Below, one piece after another: positions 24,542-36,356 of a stretch of DNA of 64,000 nucleotides. The notes below the pieces were generated by a model, which did not search any database, was not told where the DNA came from, and was given only the letters and a program-made list of their open reading frames with translations. Within the stretch, counting starts at the first letter, position 1, and the number at the start of each line of letters is the position of its first letter. The DNA comes from Sipunculus nudus (taxonomy: Eukaryota > Annelida > Sipuncula > Golfingiida > Sipunculidae): positions 54,596,079 to 54,660,078 of the forward strand of contig CM049309.1 in NCBI GenBank assembly GCA_026874595.1, given 5' to 3'. The position numbers and the translations under genes are program-made.

Positions 24542-25578
24542 GCTATAACATCCAGATTTAGTTGTGGATCACGCTGACATAACGTTAATGACAAGGGGTC
24601 AGTGCTCTAGCTCTGTATAAAAGAGTTGAACAAATTGTAAACACTAGGTACATGTAGTATTATTTTACAATAATTCGATTCAACGACCACAGAAAACAGT
24701 GTAAGATGATTCTCTTTGAATGAAACTTAAACATAACTCACATTTCATATTTAAAGCAAGATATTAACCTGTTAAATTTATATATCACTTTGTTCAGTAG
24801 CGTAATGCTGCATGATAAGTATACAATACGCACAACCTCAATTAAATCTAAAAAGACCAAATCACGTATTTCGATTATTCAAAGCAATGGTATGACGAAA
24901 AATATATATTGAAAAAAATTACTTTTGGTCCATGAATAAATAAGTTAAAAAGGTGAAACATATTAAGCCAATATGAACTCGGAATTTATATATAGGACTT
25001 TCTACAGTCAAAGCAATGCAAAAATTATACGGACAAAAACAATCATAAAAATGTATTTAAATGATGGGGTGTCAAAGATCACTTGGCAGGCTATGTAATT
25101 TTTTTCCTGGTAGAATCCAATTATCACAGGGGCCCTTTCGTATCTTGCATATTTAGTAAGACAATTTCATACTAGTAGTTTACAATTTTTTTAGCTGAAT
25201 AAATCTTTGGCCAATATTGAGGATCAACCTTCAACAATCTGAACTTTATCTAGTAATATCAAGACTGTCAAAACATTTTGAATTAACCTATTCTGCATAT
25301 TTAATCAAACCCATTACATGTTAATAGTAATGACAGTCATGTAAATTGGTAACCAAATACATTTTGCCCTGACGTGAACCGTAAAAGTGTATCACGCCTT
25401 TTCTTCGGCGAGAATACTCCTACTTATACTTACAAATAGAATAAACCGAGCTAAACTGCCCGGTTGTTGTCAGGTGACTATTTTGAATTTTATGCCACAT
25501 TTCTTAACCTCTGTGTCTATAATACTGACAGATCTATTGACATAATAGACATACCTCTGTGTTTATTTCTCGGAACAT
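17067..25578 (-). CDS. TXN: thioredoxin, five exons
   Basis: Five short exons (25578-25555, 20205-20107, 19513-19454, 18316-18251, 17141-17067) all join in phase 0 and give 107 codons plus TAG, the normal length of a cytosolic thioredoxin. The product reduces protein disulfides and is recycled by thioredoxin reductase. Visible hallmarks are the start MFREINTETQFHEAL, the buried acidic residue D24 before the active site, WCAPC at 29-33 (usually WCGPC), and the cis-proline P73 in WSTPTF. The C-terminal helix ends SRDDD. Each exon has matching GT and AG borders, for example GAG then GTATGT and TTTTTCAG then GGC. The ATG at 25578 is preferred because it reproduces the standard N-terminus; the frame continues a few codons upstream. 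Intron 1, about 5.3 kb, holds a dead PIF/Harbinger transposon. The symbol reflects family membership only. Confidence 0.92.
18251..18316 (-). CDS. TXN: thioredoxin exon 4, cis-proline loop
   Basis: Twenty-two codons between GCTTTTTCAG and a GTGTGT donor. It includes WSTPTFVVF, where the proline is the conserved cis-proline facing the active site. Confidence 0.92.
18317..20106. other. thioredoxin introns 2 and 3 (with exon 3 between)
   Basis: AT-rich intron sequence. A CT-rich stretch at about 18530-18600, followed by 'tttccgtgcgatgaatt' and 'atttcattcaaatttagg', looks like a dispersed repeat fragment. No other gene was seen. Confidence 0.4.
19454..19513 (-). CDS. TXN: thioredoxin exon 3
   Basis: Twenty codons, EIAERYRSIDGIRIDVDELE, between TTTTATACAG and GTAGGT. 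The strand IRIDVDE corresponds to the FLEVDVDD strand of animal thioredoxins. Confidence 0.9.
20107..20205 (-). CDS. TXN: thioredoxin exon 2, active site WCAPC
   Basis: Thirty-three codons between the acceptor GCTGTAG and the donor GTTAGT. It encodes the first helix end, the strand VVIIDFYAD and the redox motif WCAPC. A second in-phase acceptor six bases on would drop two residues (TQ); alignment to other thioredoxins favours keeping them. Confidence 0.92.
20454..23352 (-). mobile_element. PIF/Harbinger DNA transposon, degraded
   Basis: It lies in thioredoxin intron 1. The ends are imperfect inverted repeats: 20454 onward reads GCTCTTTTCGCACATACACG, and the complement of 23352 reads GCCCCTTTCACACATTCACG. 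Both are followed by a second shared block, 'ccacgttctcgg..aacgtgg..ggtcg', which is itself a hairpin. Both subterminal zones are packed with 'acgtac' words. The interior codes for a DDE transposase on the minus strand. The Myb-like partner gene of this superfamily was not found. A 3-bp target duplication is not apparent. Confidence 0.75.
21795..22962 (-). pseudogene. PIF/Harbinger transposase, frameshifted and stopped
   Basis: Three pieces in order form one DDE_Tnp_4-type transposase. 22962-22570 is the N-terminal helical region, ending LRFLASGCT. 22573-22250 includes FRVAHNTLALFIPEVCEAI and the first catalytic D in LGAIDGKY (near 22390). 22130-21795 includes KDNAFPLRTWLMKPY with the second D, and the catalytic E in VVENAFGILAQRF (near 22000). 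Breaks are a one-base shift at the 22570 overlap, a TGA right after WMVVGAN (about 22250), and a shift near 22120. Normally the product would excise and insert the element at TWA targets. This copy cannot make a full-length protein. Confidence 0.82.
23353..25554. other. rest of thioredoxin intron 1
   Basis: AT-rich sequence with a (TA)n tract of about 48 bases at 24490-24537. Open frames on both strands at 23420-23692 carry no recognised motif. Confidence 0.4.
25555..25578 (-). CDS. TXN: thioredoxin coding exon 1
   Basis: Eight codons (MFREINTE) followed by a strong donor, GAG then GTATGT. It is too short to stand alone; the call rests on phase 0 and on the fit with exon 2 to the canonical thioredoxin start. 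Frame-compatible codons extend upstream to a stop, so a few extra residues are possible. Confidence 0.75.
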
Positions 25579-26675
25579 GGCTGCCTCGTCGTCCTTGGTT
25601 ACACCCGCTCTTTTAACTTTGAGTAATCAAGCGTTCAAAACGTAGTGAATTATCCTTTTACATAGATTCGTGCTAAAATCTTATTCTAAAAGTAAATTCT
25701 ATCAAGACGAGTTGTCTAATGTCACCAACTCTATTGTCATAAACATGTAGCATATGAATCCACCCATATCAACGTGAAGGCATGCGTATCCACGGCAAGT
25801 ATAGCTAACTATGGTAAACTATTCCAGAAAGTGATCAGTTTTCACATAAGCTCGGCCGGGTGGCATCTTTTGACATGTACCGGGGCTCAGTGAAGCACGA
25901 TGACCTGTGTCGCCCTGACAACCTGAGCGTGACCGTATCACACTATCTCAGCGTGCCCGTTACTTACCCTCCGTGTGTCACGCAGAGTAGTGAGAGTACA
26001 AGAGATAAAGCTACACATAGGCGTCTCCAAAAAGAATTGTCCATGTGCGCCGGCCCACGGTTACAGTCGTATATGGGGGTAATAAAAATATTCTCATCCA
26101 AAGCACGGCTCTCACTTGATGAATAGCGTGTGGAGTCCACTGGATGCATTTCGACCTGCCCTGGGAGTTGATGTGAAGGGGTTAATTAGATTGTGTAATG
26201 GGTCGAGAGAAAAAATTTGGGTAACTTGTAACTACTCAGAAGAAGATGCCGACTGAGGACTTATTTATCACATTAATTAATTAACAATTATGGAGCAGCT
26301 CCAATGGAGGAGTACTGGTACATAAATATATATACTTGATATAACCTTCATAACCAGCTAAGTTAAGACACCATGTGCCCAGAAATCCTGAAAGGTGGAG
26401 TTAAATAATCCTAATTGGTCAGAATCTATTTTGCTCAGCTAATCCCAGGGGAAAACTTAAGATATAAAAAAATATATGTATTAATATTAAAGTAAACTAT
26501 ATTGAAATAATATTTATTCTTTTAATATAAAGCTTCAGCGGGTTGACCTATTTCACAAACGATTTTTCTTCCGCCATTTAAAACATCGGAATGACCATGA
26601 AACGTAAACTGTACAGAACCACGCAAAACACGGGATTTCTAGGGTAAAGATAACCTTGGCGGTAATATAAAAAAA
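25579..26675. other. upstream flank of thioredoxin, no other gene seen
   Basis: The thioredoxin promoter should lie here, upstream of 25578 on the minus strand. I see no convincing TATA box or other element. The open frame 25860-26126 resembles no protein I know. Confidence 0.35.
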
Positions 26676-28223
26676 ACAAAGTGACCCATGGGTCATGACG
26701 CTCAGCTGACTAGGAAGACATTCAAAAAGGAATTTTATCTTCTGAATGCCAAAATTTGCAGGCGGAATCCACTGTAGCAATTAAAATTCTTCAAAATCAA
26801 CCAGAAGAAAAGTTTCATGAAAATATGTCCAGCCGTTCCCGTGAAATCTAGCCTTTTTGTGTGCAGTCAGCTGAGCTAAAAATGACCATAAAGGACATCC
26901 CTGGATGTCAAGATAGAAGATTCTACGTCCAACAGTAAAGTCTTACTGTCTGAGTGCTGTAATATAGGTCACCATGACGCAATAACAGGTTTCCATGAAG
27001 ACGGCCCCGGACTTTCATGCATACTACATTGGTACATTCTAGGGCTAGCAGACACAGTTTGTGAACCCTCTGACTCTCTGGGTGCTCAAAATCATGTTTT
27101 TGGCCCATAGGTCGCAAAATATAGGTCACCATGACCTAATTTCAGGTTTCCAAGGAGATTTGCTTAAGACCTCCCGGGATGTAGATTTGGAAGTTTCCAG
27201 GTCTAACGGTTTCAATTTGTACCCTTTTAAAACTTCTTCATCTGAAGGTCTCAAAATTAGAGAGAAAAATCCGTTAAATAATTAAAAAAATACAGGTGGC
27301 GTCGCAAGTCTTCAGGAAATGATAGATACTCAATGATTAATATGAATTGAAAAATCATGGCAAACATTGCATTAGCTATTCAGATACTGGAGCTTTTGTA
27401 TCACATTTTAATTTCTTGGGTTTAATTTTTAGCTTCAGTTTTCCAATGAGATTTTATGGACCTCCATGGCCGTACCGTCAGAAGATTCTTGGTCTGGCGG
27501 ATACATTTTGTGCCCCATCTGACTTGGCGCCCAAAATCATGTTTTCAGCTTGTAGTTCGAAAATATAGGTTACCATGATCTAAATTCAGGTTTCCAATGA
27601 GTTTTTATGGACCACTATGGGTGTAATGTCAGGAGATTCTAGGCCTAGCTGAGACAATTTGTGCCCAATCTGACTGCCGGGTGCTTAAAATCAGGTTTGC
27701 AAAATGTAGGTCACCATGACATAATTTCAAGTTTGTTTGGAGATGGCCTAGGACCTCCCTTGATGTTGAGTTAGAAGTTTCAAGGTCTAAAGGTAACGAT
27801 TCGTGCTCTGTTAATGGACAAACTGCTTCATCTAAATTAAAAAAGAAATGAGAGAACAAATGCGTAAAAATTAGAAAAATACAGGTGGCGCCACGAGTCT
27901 TCAGGAAATGATGAATCACTCAATGATAAATATACATTGAAAGAATCATGGTATTCAATGCATTAGTTATTCAGATATTGGAGCTTTTGTATCAAATCTA
28001 TTATAATTCTGGGGGATACTATCGAGCCCCGTAGCTCGGAGGATATAGGTCACAATGACCTATTTTCAGGTTTCCAGGGAGATTTTTATGGACCTCTATG
28101 GGTTATTAGATAGAAGGTCCTAGGTCCAGCATTTACGATTGGGCGCTTTTAACGGACAGACGGACGACGGATAAAGAGCGATCGCTATAGCTCAGATGAC
28201 TATCAGTCAGCTGAGCTAAAAAA
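26676..28223 (+). mobile_element. element A, copy 1 (Helentron/HINE-like)
   Basis: It begins ACAAAGTGACCCATGGGTCA, containing a 14-base palindrome, then GCTCAGCTGAC. It ends with a 'gacggacgacgg' microsatellite and GTCAGCTGAGC followed by TAAAA. The 11-bp GCTCAGCTGAC and GTCAGCTGAGC are exact inverses. The core is degenerate tandem units with phrases such as 'ataggtcaccatgacctaat', 'aggtttccaaggaga' and 'gatttgtgccctgtt'. There is no coding capacity. The plan resembles non-autonomous Helentron-associated elements such as bivalve 'pearl'. Confidence 0.6.
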
Positions 28224-29548
28224 ACAGCTTAAATGAATAAGTGAATATTGATATCTTGAAAAAAAAGGACTATTACAGAACTATAGTACACATACCGGTT
28301 TAAGCTAGAAACAATCAGATGAGCAGATCCGGACTAATTTGTCCTTGTGCTTTGATATAATATACCATCATTATTTAATTCGAACAATTAGTAATTTTTA
28401 CTCGAACAAATAGTAAAGGTGAAGATTCCCATTTATTTTGTCAAATTTTCAATGTCAATCATGGCTACAAATCACTCTCTGCTCAAGAAATTCCCATTGC
28501 TCACGTTTCCAAAAATCTTCTTTTATGCGAAGGTATTAGTCATTCCGTCAGTGCGCTATAAACTTTTTCATCAGACGATGCTCATAAGATACCTCTGAAA
28601 CCCAAGGGCCTCTTTGGGATCCTCAAATTTTTCAAGATGGGGAACACTGTATTCTTCCGACTGACAGGCTTCGTCCAAGTATATGGTCCACATGCCGTTC
28701 ACAGAAGAGTCTTTGTTTTTTTAATCCTCATGGTTACATGGTTTATACATAATAAGTCCTCATGTTTTCCTGTGTTAAAGGTGTTTTTATGCTTTATTCT
28801 TACTATGATGAAAACAAATTTCAAATATCACAATTCAGTGTGATGTTACCGTCATATTCAATGAGGTTTCTCATTTCCATTTCTTCACTTTAAATGGTAC
28901 GTTAAAAATTTTCCAAAAACTTATTCCTCTGTCGGTTTGTTGGTCCTCCCAATAATTGTATCTTTTCAAAACCAAAACTATTAACCAGGCGTGAAAAGTA
29001 GTCTTTTTATTACAAAGTCTCAGTTTTAACCAACCTTTCTCTACGGTTAATTCTTTTCTTTGCAAATTTAAGATATTTTCTCCATCGTTCCAATGATGGG
29101 GTGTCGAAATCTTAGAATGTCTTCCTTCTATGTAGAGTTGTCAGAAATATTTGACAAGCATATAAAATATGAATGTATCATAACATACCACGTTTGTGTT
29201 TATTGCATGTTCTTTTTTATAACTTTAATACGTTATTGTTTGGACAGAAGAACATCTGAAGAGCAACCAGGCTATTTTTTTAATCCTGTTAAATGTATAT
29301 GTTTAAACTATGATGACGATTGCAGGATAAAAAACGTACGATAATCGATTATAAATCGATTATATTATGTACCTTCTATATTACCGTGAAATTGCTATAA
29401 ACATAATGACCGAATAAAGCTAATCTGACTTCTAAATCACGCTGAAAAGTTAGGGTGACGGTTGTCGACACTTATTTGTTGCATGAGGTTCAGTTTTAAT
29501 ACTGTTCGCTATTTTGTGCAAACTTTTCCTTATATCTCTGACAGAACT
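28224..29548. other. intergenic, possible relic of a coding sequence on the minus strand
   Basis: On the minus strand two stretches read like protein. One is 29143-28871, about 89 codons, including QRKELTVEKGWLKLRL. The other is around 28713-28588, including MWTIYLDEACQSEEYSV and ending at a GTATCT donor-like site. They are in different frames with stops between. An AATAAA lies at about 28438 on that strand. I do not recognise the family; a decayed retrocopy or chance are both possible. Confidence 0.2.
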
Positions 29549-29747
29549 CAGGGCGGCTCCAGGATTTTTTAAAGGGAAGGGTTCAACCAAGAAGACTAAA
29601 AGAAAACCTAAAAAGGGTTCTCTGGTCCGTAATGAAGGGGGTCGAGGTAGCAACATTTGGTTTGAAACCCCTGAAAAGGTTGTTTCGGTTCATTGGGGGG
29701 GGGGGGAGGATCCAGATCCCCTGTACCCCCGTCTGGATCCGCCACTG
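29549..29747. mobile_element. MITE, hAT5-like, 5-bp target duplication
   Basis: The left tip is CAGGGCGGCTCCAGG; the right tip reversed is CAGTGGCGGATCCAG. The direct repeat GAACT flanks it exactly (29544-29548 and 29748-29752). It contains a G-rich run and no coding capacity. A related end occurs near 42390-42423. Five-base duplications fit the hAT5 group; the assignment is inference. Confidence 0.6.
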
Positions 29748-29821
29748 GAACTATACTTTTTTATCAGGATAACATGACTTTTTTGGATGTGCATCTGTAA
29801 TGATTTGTGATGGATTTGCAA

Positions 29822-32800
29822 ACAAGGCCTACAGCCTAATTCGAACCTGTGCAATGCGATATACATCAGGTATAATACTTCCATGTCGGACCATCATTTT
29901 ACAAGTACACGTGTGACATGCATATATGTACAATGCAAATACTAAACATTTTACTGAGTATAACTGAGTATAAGCACCAATTACACAAACGTCACTCCTG
30001 AAACACTGGCATGGATATACACAACACAAAAATGATTGTAGGCGGAGACACTAGTCTTGTGCACGAGAAAGCCATCGAAGATGTATGGACATGCAAAATA
30101 TCAGGCAAATACTTCAAACCACGAGCTATGTGCCCAGATGCATGGACCCAATAAACAATTGTTGATGGCGCCAAAAGTCTTGTATACAATAAAACTATCC
30201 GAGATGTATGGACATGCAATTTCAGACTGATATGTCAAATCCCTCCTGAGACAGGAGCATACACTGTGAAAAAATAATTAGGTGGCGAAATCGGTCTTGC
30301 ATACGACAAAGCTATCCGAGAAGTATACATTAGCGTAATTTCAGGCATATATACCAAATCCCTCCTTAAAATAGGCAGGGACATACACTGTGCAAAAACC
30401 ATTGTAGGTGGCGACAACAATCTTGTATACGAGAAAGCAACCAGATGCATGGACAGACCAAAATTTCATTCAGATACATCAAACTTCTCTTGAGTCAGGT
30501 GCACCAAGCTTAGCTGAGACAACTAATTTTCCCGAGTCAAGCGAAATTAATTGGTAGCTACAGCTACTGCACTGAGTGAACTCTTGACCAGCACCTGGAT
30601 ACAATGAGTGAACTCTTGATCTGTATCCAGTTGCACTGAGTGAACTCTTGACCTGTTGCAAAATCTGATACAGTTGGCAGTCTGCTAAAATTATAAAAAT
30701 ATCCAGACTGAAACTTGGTCTGTTCGTAAATCTGTTTACACGTTGAAAGACTGGCTACAATGCTTTTTTTAAGCTGATTTATTCATAAAAATTTTTCACA
30801 ACAGGTTTAGGATAATAACAGATGCCTGTTGAAAGCTAAATCAAAATACAGATATATTTGATTTATGGATTCATCTTACACAAAAGTTTAAGATAGACAC
30901 CAGTTATTTATGTTGCCTGTACAGCCCTGCTTATATACCCACAGAGCTCAGTCTGTATATACAATAAATCAACTAGCTTTGTTTACCAAAGTATATCACA
31001 GTCCAATAATGTGGCCCAAAGACAAAGGTTCAATAATTCAGCCAAAAATCATCTGAGTTAACTTGAACAAGGCCACCTAACAGTCATTTTTGTACAATGA
31101 TACAGAATTTCAAACAGGAGTTTTGAAGATCTGCATCCCCTCAGTCTGATATAGGCTAACTTGGCCACAAGACCAACTTCAGCTTTCTATGACTAAAACA
31201 AGTGACCCAGGGGTCATGACGCTCAGCTGACCAGGAAGACATTGACAAAAGTAATTTTATCATCTGAATGTCAAATTTGAATGAAATACTTTTTCAAAAA
31301 TTTGACCTTTTGTATAAAATCATCCAATATTCATTGGGGTACTATGGAGCTCTGTAGCATGAAGGATATGGGTAACAGACACCTATTTTCAAGGTTTACA
31401 AGATGACTTTTCAGGGGTCTCCCAGCATGTCAAAAAATAAAATTCTAGGTCCAGTTATTATGATTTGTGCCCTGTTAACAAATCCAAATGTTTATTCTGG
31501 GGGGTATTTGAAAGCCGCATAGGATGAAGGATATGGGTAACAGAGATGTAATTTCAGGTGCACAAGGAGACTTTTCAGGGGCCTCCCAGCATATCAAGAA
31601 AGGAGATTCTAGGTCAAGTCATTATAATTTGTGCTCTGTTAACAGATGACCAAATCTTTATTCTGGTGAGTACTTCGGAGCCCCAGAGCATGAAGGATAT
31701 GGGTAACAGGGACCTTATTTCGGGTTTCCATGTAGACCTTTTATGGGCTTCCCTGGAGGTGAGGACAGAAGATTCTAGGTCCAGTCATTATGATTTGTGC
31801 CCTGTTAATATATGACCAAATCTTTATTCTGGGGGGTACTTCAGAGCCCCATAGCTCACAGAATATGGGTAACTGGGACCTTATTTCGGGTTTCCATGTA
31901 GACCTTTTATGGGCTTCCCTGGAGGTGAGGACAGAAGATTCTAGGTCCAGTCATTATGATTTGTGCCCTGTTTACAGATGACCAAATGTTTAAAGATCAC
32001 AAAAGGTAGAGAAAAAAAATCGTAAAAAATAAAAAAAACATAGGTGGCGCCACCAATCTCCAGAAATTGATGAAACGCTCAATGATCAATATCCATGCAA
32101 AAAAATCATGGTGATTTATGCATTAGTTGTTCAGATACTTGAGCTTTTGTATTAAATTTTGCATTATTCTGGGGGGTACTTCAGAACCCCATAGCTCGAA
32201 GAATATAGGTCACAGTGACCTAATTTCAGGTTTACAAGGAGAATTTCCATAGACCTCCCAGGATTTCAAGTAAGAAGATTCCCGGTCTAGCGGTTACGAT
32301 TTGTGCCCTGTTAACAGACAGACGCCTGGATGGCCGGACGGACGACGGACAAAAGGTGATCCCTACAGCTCAGATGACTTTCAGTCAGCTGAGCTAAAAA
32401 TGGAAAAAATACAGGTGGCGCCACCAGAATGCAGAAACTGATGAAACATTTCATGATCAATATCCATGCAAAGAATCATGGTGATCAATATAATAATTGT
32501 TCAGATACTTGAGCTTTTGTATCAAATTTTCCATTATTCTGGGGCGTACTTCGCAGCCCCATAGCTCAGAGGTTATGGGTAACAGAGACCTAATTTCAAG
32601 TTTTTAAGGAAACTTTTCATGGGCCTCTCAGCATGTCAAGAGAGAAGATTCTAGGTCCAGTTGTTACGATTTGTGCCATGTTAACAGATGACCGCATCTT
32701 ATGAGGTCTCAAAAATAGAGAAAAAAAATCGTAAAAATAAAAAAAAAAAAAATACAGGTGGCGCCATCATACTGCAGAAACTGATGACACATTCCATGAT

Positions 32801-35800
32801 CAATAACCATGCAAAGGATCATGGTGATCACTGCAATAGTTATTTAGATACTTGAGCTTTTGTATCAAATTGTCCATTATTCTGAGGGATACTTCAGATG
32901 ACTTACAGTCAGCTGAGCTAAAAACACTTAATGGTCAATATCCATGCAAAGAATCATGATGATCTCCGTATAAGTTGTTCAGATACTTCAGCTTTTGTAT
33001 CAAATTGTCCATTATTCTGAGGGATACTTCAGAGTCCTATAGCTTGAAGGATATGGGTAACAGAGACCTAATTTCAAGTTTCCACAGGCACTCTTCATGG
33101 GCCTCCTTGCATGACAAGAATGAAGTTTCTAGGTCCAGTTGTTGCAATTTGTACCCTCTTGATAGATAACATAGGTGGCGCCACCAGTCTGCAGGAACTG
33201 ATGGAACATCTCATGATCAATAGTTATGCCACAAATCATGACCATCATTCAAGTAGTTAATGAGATATTGAAGTTTTTGTATGAAATTTTTTACTTTTCT
33301 TGGGGGTACTTTAGGGCTCCATAGCTCGAAGAATATGGGTAACAGAGACCTAATTTTGGTTTCCATGGAGACTTTTCATAGGTCTCTCAGTGTGTCGAGA
33401 ATGAAGATTCTAGGTCCAGTCGTTATGATTTGTGCCACGTTAACAGATGACAGCATCCGTAAAGGTCTCAAAAATAGAGGAAAAAATCGTAAAAAATCAA
33501 ACGATACAGGTGGCGCCACAAGTCTGCAGGAACTGATGGAACATTTCATAATCAATATGTATGCCAAAAATCATGACCATCAGTGATGTAGTTATTGAGA
33601 TATTGAAGTTTTTGTATGAAATTTTTGACTACTCGGGGGGGGGGGGGGGGTACTTTGGGGCCCCATAGCTCGAAGGATATGGTTAACAGAGACCTAATTT
33701 CTGGTGTCCAAGGATATTTTTCATGGACCTCTCAGTGTGTCAAGAATGAAGATTCTGGGTCCAGTCGTTACGATTTGTGCCATGCTAACAGATGACAGCA
33801 TCCTTAAAGGTCTCAAAAATAGAGGAAAAAATCGTAAAAAATCGAACAATAAAGGTGGCACCACCAGTCTGCAGGAAGTGATGACACATCTCATGATCAA
33901 TAGTTATGCCACAAATCATGACCATCATTCAAGTAGTTAATGAGATATTGAAGTTTTTGTATGAAAGTTTTTACTTTTCTTGGGGGTACTTTGGGGCTCC
34001 ATAGCTCGAAGAATATGGGTAACAGAGACCTAATTTCTGGTTTCCATGGAGACTTTTCATAGGTCTCTCAGTGTGTCAAGAATGAAGATTCTAGGTCCAG
34101 TCTTTACGATTTGTGCCTTGTTAACAGATGTTTACATTTTGAAAGATCTCAAAAATAGAGAAAAAAATTCGTAAAAAATTGAACGATACAGGTGGCGCCA
34201 CCAGTCTGCAGGAAGTGATGGAACATCTCATGATCAATATGTATGACAAAAATCATGACCATCAGTCAAGTATTTAATGAGATATTGAAGTTTTTGTTTG
34301 AAATTTTTACTTTTCTGGGGGGTAGTTTGGGAACCCATAGCTGGAAGGATATGGGTAACAGAGACCTAATTTCTGGTTTCCATGGAGACTTTTCATAGGT
34401 CTCTCAGTGTGTCGAGAATGAATATTCTAAGTCCAGTCATTACGATTTGTGCCTTGTTAACAGATGTTCACATTTTTAAAGGTCTCAAAAATAGAGAAAA
34501 AATTCGTAAAAAATCGATAAAATGAGATATTGAAGTTTTTGTATGAAATTTTGGACTTTTCTGGGGGGTACTTTGGGGCCCCATAGCTCGAAGGATATGG
34601 GTAACAGAGACCTAATTTCTGGTTTCCAAGGAGATTTTTCATGGACCTCCCAGGATGTCAAGTAAGAAGATTCCAGTTCTAGCGATAACGATTTGTGCCT
34701 GGTTAACGGACAGACAGACGGAAAGACAGACGGACAGACAGACAGACAGACGGACGACGGACAAAGAGTGATCGCTATAGCTCAGATGACTTTCAGTCAG
34801 CTGAGCTAAAAATCAATGAACAAGATCTATTTTTATACAAACTAGAGACCATTACAGCAGGATAACCTTTGCGAAGAATTAAACCATTCTTTTGACAATT
34901 TCATCATAAAACATTTCAAATGCTGTGGCTGAAAGAGGCTATAATTACGAGTTTTTCCCCGTAAAAATCAGCTTGTTGTAGGTGGCGCCACAAAACATAA
35001 ATTTCAAATATGAGTCATGCGACCAACATTTGCACAACACTTGGTGATTCTAGTTCCTGTAGTTTCTAAGATTGTAATGTTAGTATACTTACTTGGCCAA
35101 ATGACTTAGTTCTAATTCCTGTAACTTGGCCAAAATTAATCGAACCCTAACCATTCGAGCAAACTTGAGAGGTCATCTCTGGGATCATTTCTGTGAAATT
35201 TGGCTAAACGATTATGACGGAGAAGATTTTGAAAGGTTTTATAGCTCCCCCCCCCCCCCCCGTAAAATGTAGGTTGATGCAGGTGGCGCCACAAAAAGCT
35301 CAATTCCATAACAATTGACATGTGACTGATTTTTGCATAAAATTTTGGTATGCTAGCTCTTGTTATTCCTGAGAAATTATGGGTAAATGTAGTGATGACC
35401 GAAGACCCCCCAATAAAAAAGGTTGATGCAGGTGGCGCCACCAATACATCTATTCCAAATATGACTCATATGGTCAACATTTGCATAAAAATTTGGTGAT
35501 AATAGCTCCAGCCGTTTCTGAGATTGTAATTTAGTATGCTTTTTATGGTAAATTACTAAGTTCAGTGTCCAGTAAATCAGCCAAATATCACCGAACTGAA
35601 ACCATTCGAACAAACTTAAGAAAGATTATTTCTGGGATTATTTCTGTGAAATATTGAACAATTTTGCTGGACGGTTTCGGAGATGAAGATTTGTAAAGTT
35701 TTTTTTTTGCTTTTCCCTGTTAATTCTAAATCAAAGCAGACAGTCAAAAAATAAGCTCAATATGATAGCCTTACAAATGTGACTGATTTGTCCATAAAAT

Positions 35801-35907
35801 TTGGCGCTGCTAGCTGTGACGGGTTTTGAATTAGCATGGGTAAACGTACGAACGATGGTGGACGGATGACGCTGCGCCATGGCAAAAGCTCCCAATTTCG
35901 CTAAAAA
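29822..35907 (+). mobile_element. element B, copy 1, split by a nested element A
   Basis: It starts ACAAGGCCTACAGCCTAATT then CGAACCTGTG. Its tandem core of about 120-bp units has a GGTGGCG-type palindrome at about 30047, 30161, 30280 and 30404. A segment with 'ctgcactgagtgaactcttg' repeats follows. The element is then interrupted at 31198-34812 by element A. It resumes with 'aggtggcgccac' units at 34980, 35279 and 35430 and ends with 'ggacgacgg'-like sequence and TTTCGCTAAAAA. The uninterrupted copy at 53569-57062 has the same text on both sides of the insertion point. Confidence 0.6.
31198..34812 (+). mobile_element. element A, copy 2, nested in element B
   Basis: Left end ACAAGTGACCCAGGGGTCA, then GCTCAGCTGACC; right end GTCAGCTGAGCTAAAAA. 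The core has about 335-346-bp tandem units, with successive 'ggtggcgccacc' boxes at 33173, 33508, 33854 and 34189. Two further right-end sequences occur inside, at about 32382-32400 and 32905-32924, so the copy carries three 3' ends. A 16-G run is at 33635-33650. The many open frames here are repeat shadows. Confidence 0.65.
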
Positions 35908-36356
35908 GCAACAATGAAAAAAAAAATAAAATAATCATCCATAAAACCGTTTAATTGGCACACCAATTATACAGATATAATGCATGTATATATATATATA
36001 TATATATATGTATATGTGTGTGTGTTAAATGCCTACCCCAAAGCGAGGTAAGATGGAGTACATGGTCAGAGGTTGCTTCTTTTATATCATGGCTTTGTCT
36101 TCAGGTACCTTGGGTTGATTTGAAGAATTTTTACCAATGAACAGACTTCATCACCCTCCCCTTCTGTCTGTTTAGCTCTGTAGCTTTGTCATGATAAAGC
36201 AGGGCAGCATAATCACATTGCTTCATGACTCGTTTCCATTACCTAACCACCGTGGGTTGGACATTTCACTCAACATGATTATACATGTCTCTGGTAGCAG
36301 ATTACTCGTTTATCACCATGATTCATTTGTTCATGTTCCCCCTAACTTTGATTATA
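35908..36356. other. spacer between elements B and A
   Basis: Contains a (TA)n/(TG)n tract at about 35983-36024 and unassigned sequence. Confidence 0.4.

Noticed and set aside
31558-33940. Repeated open frames at 31.5-34 kb that resemble one another
   Set aside because: Their similarity comes from element A tandem units; the frames are broken at different points and carry no motif.
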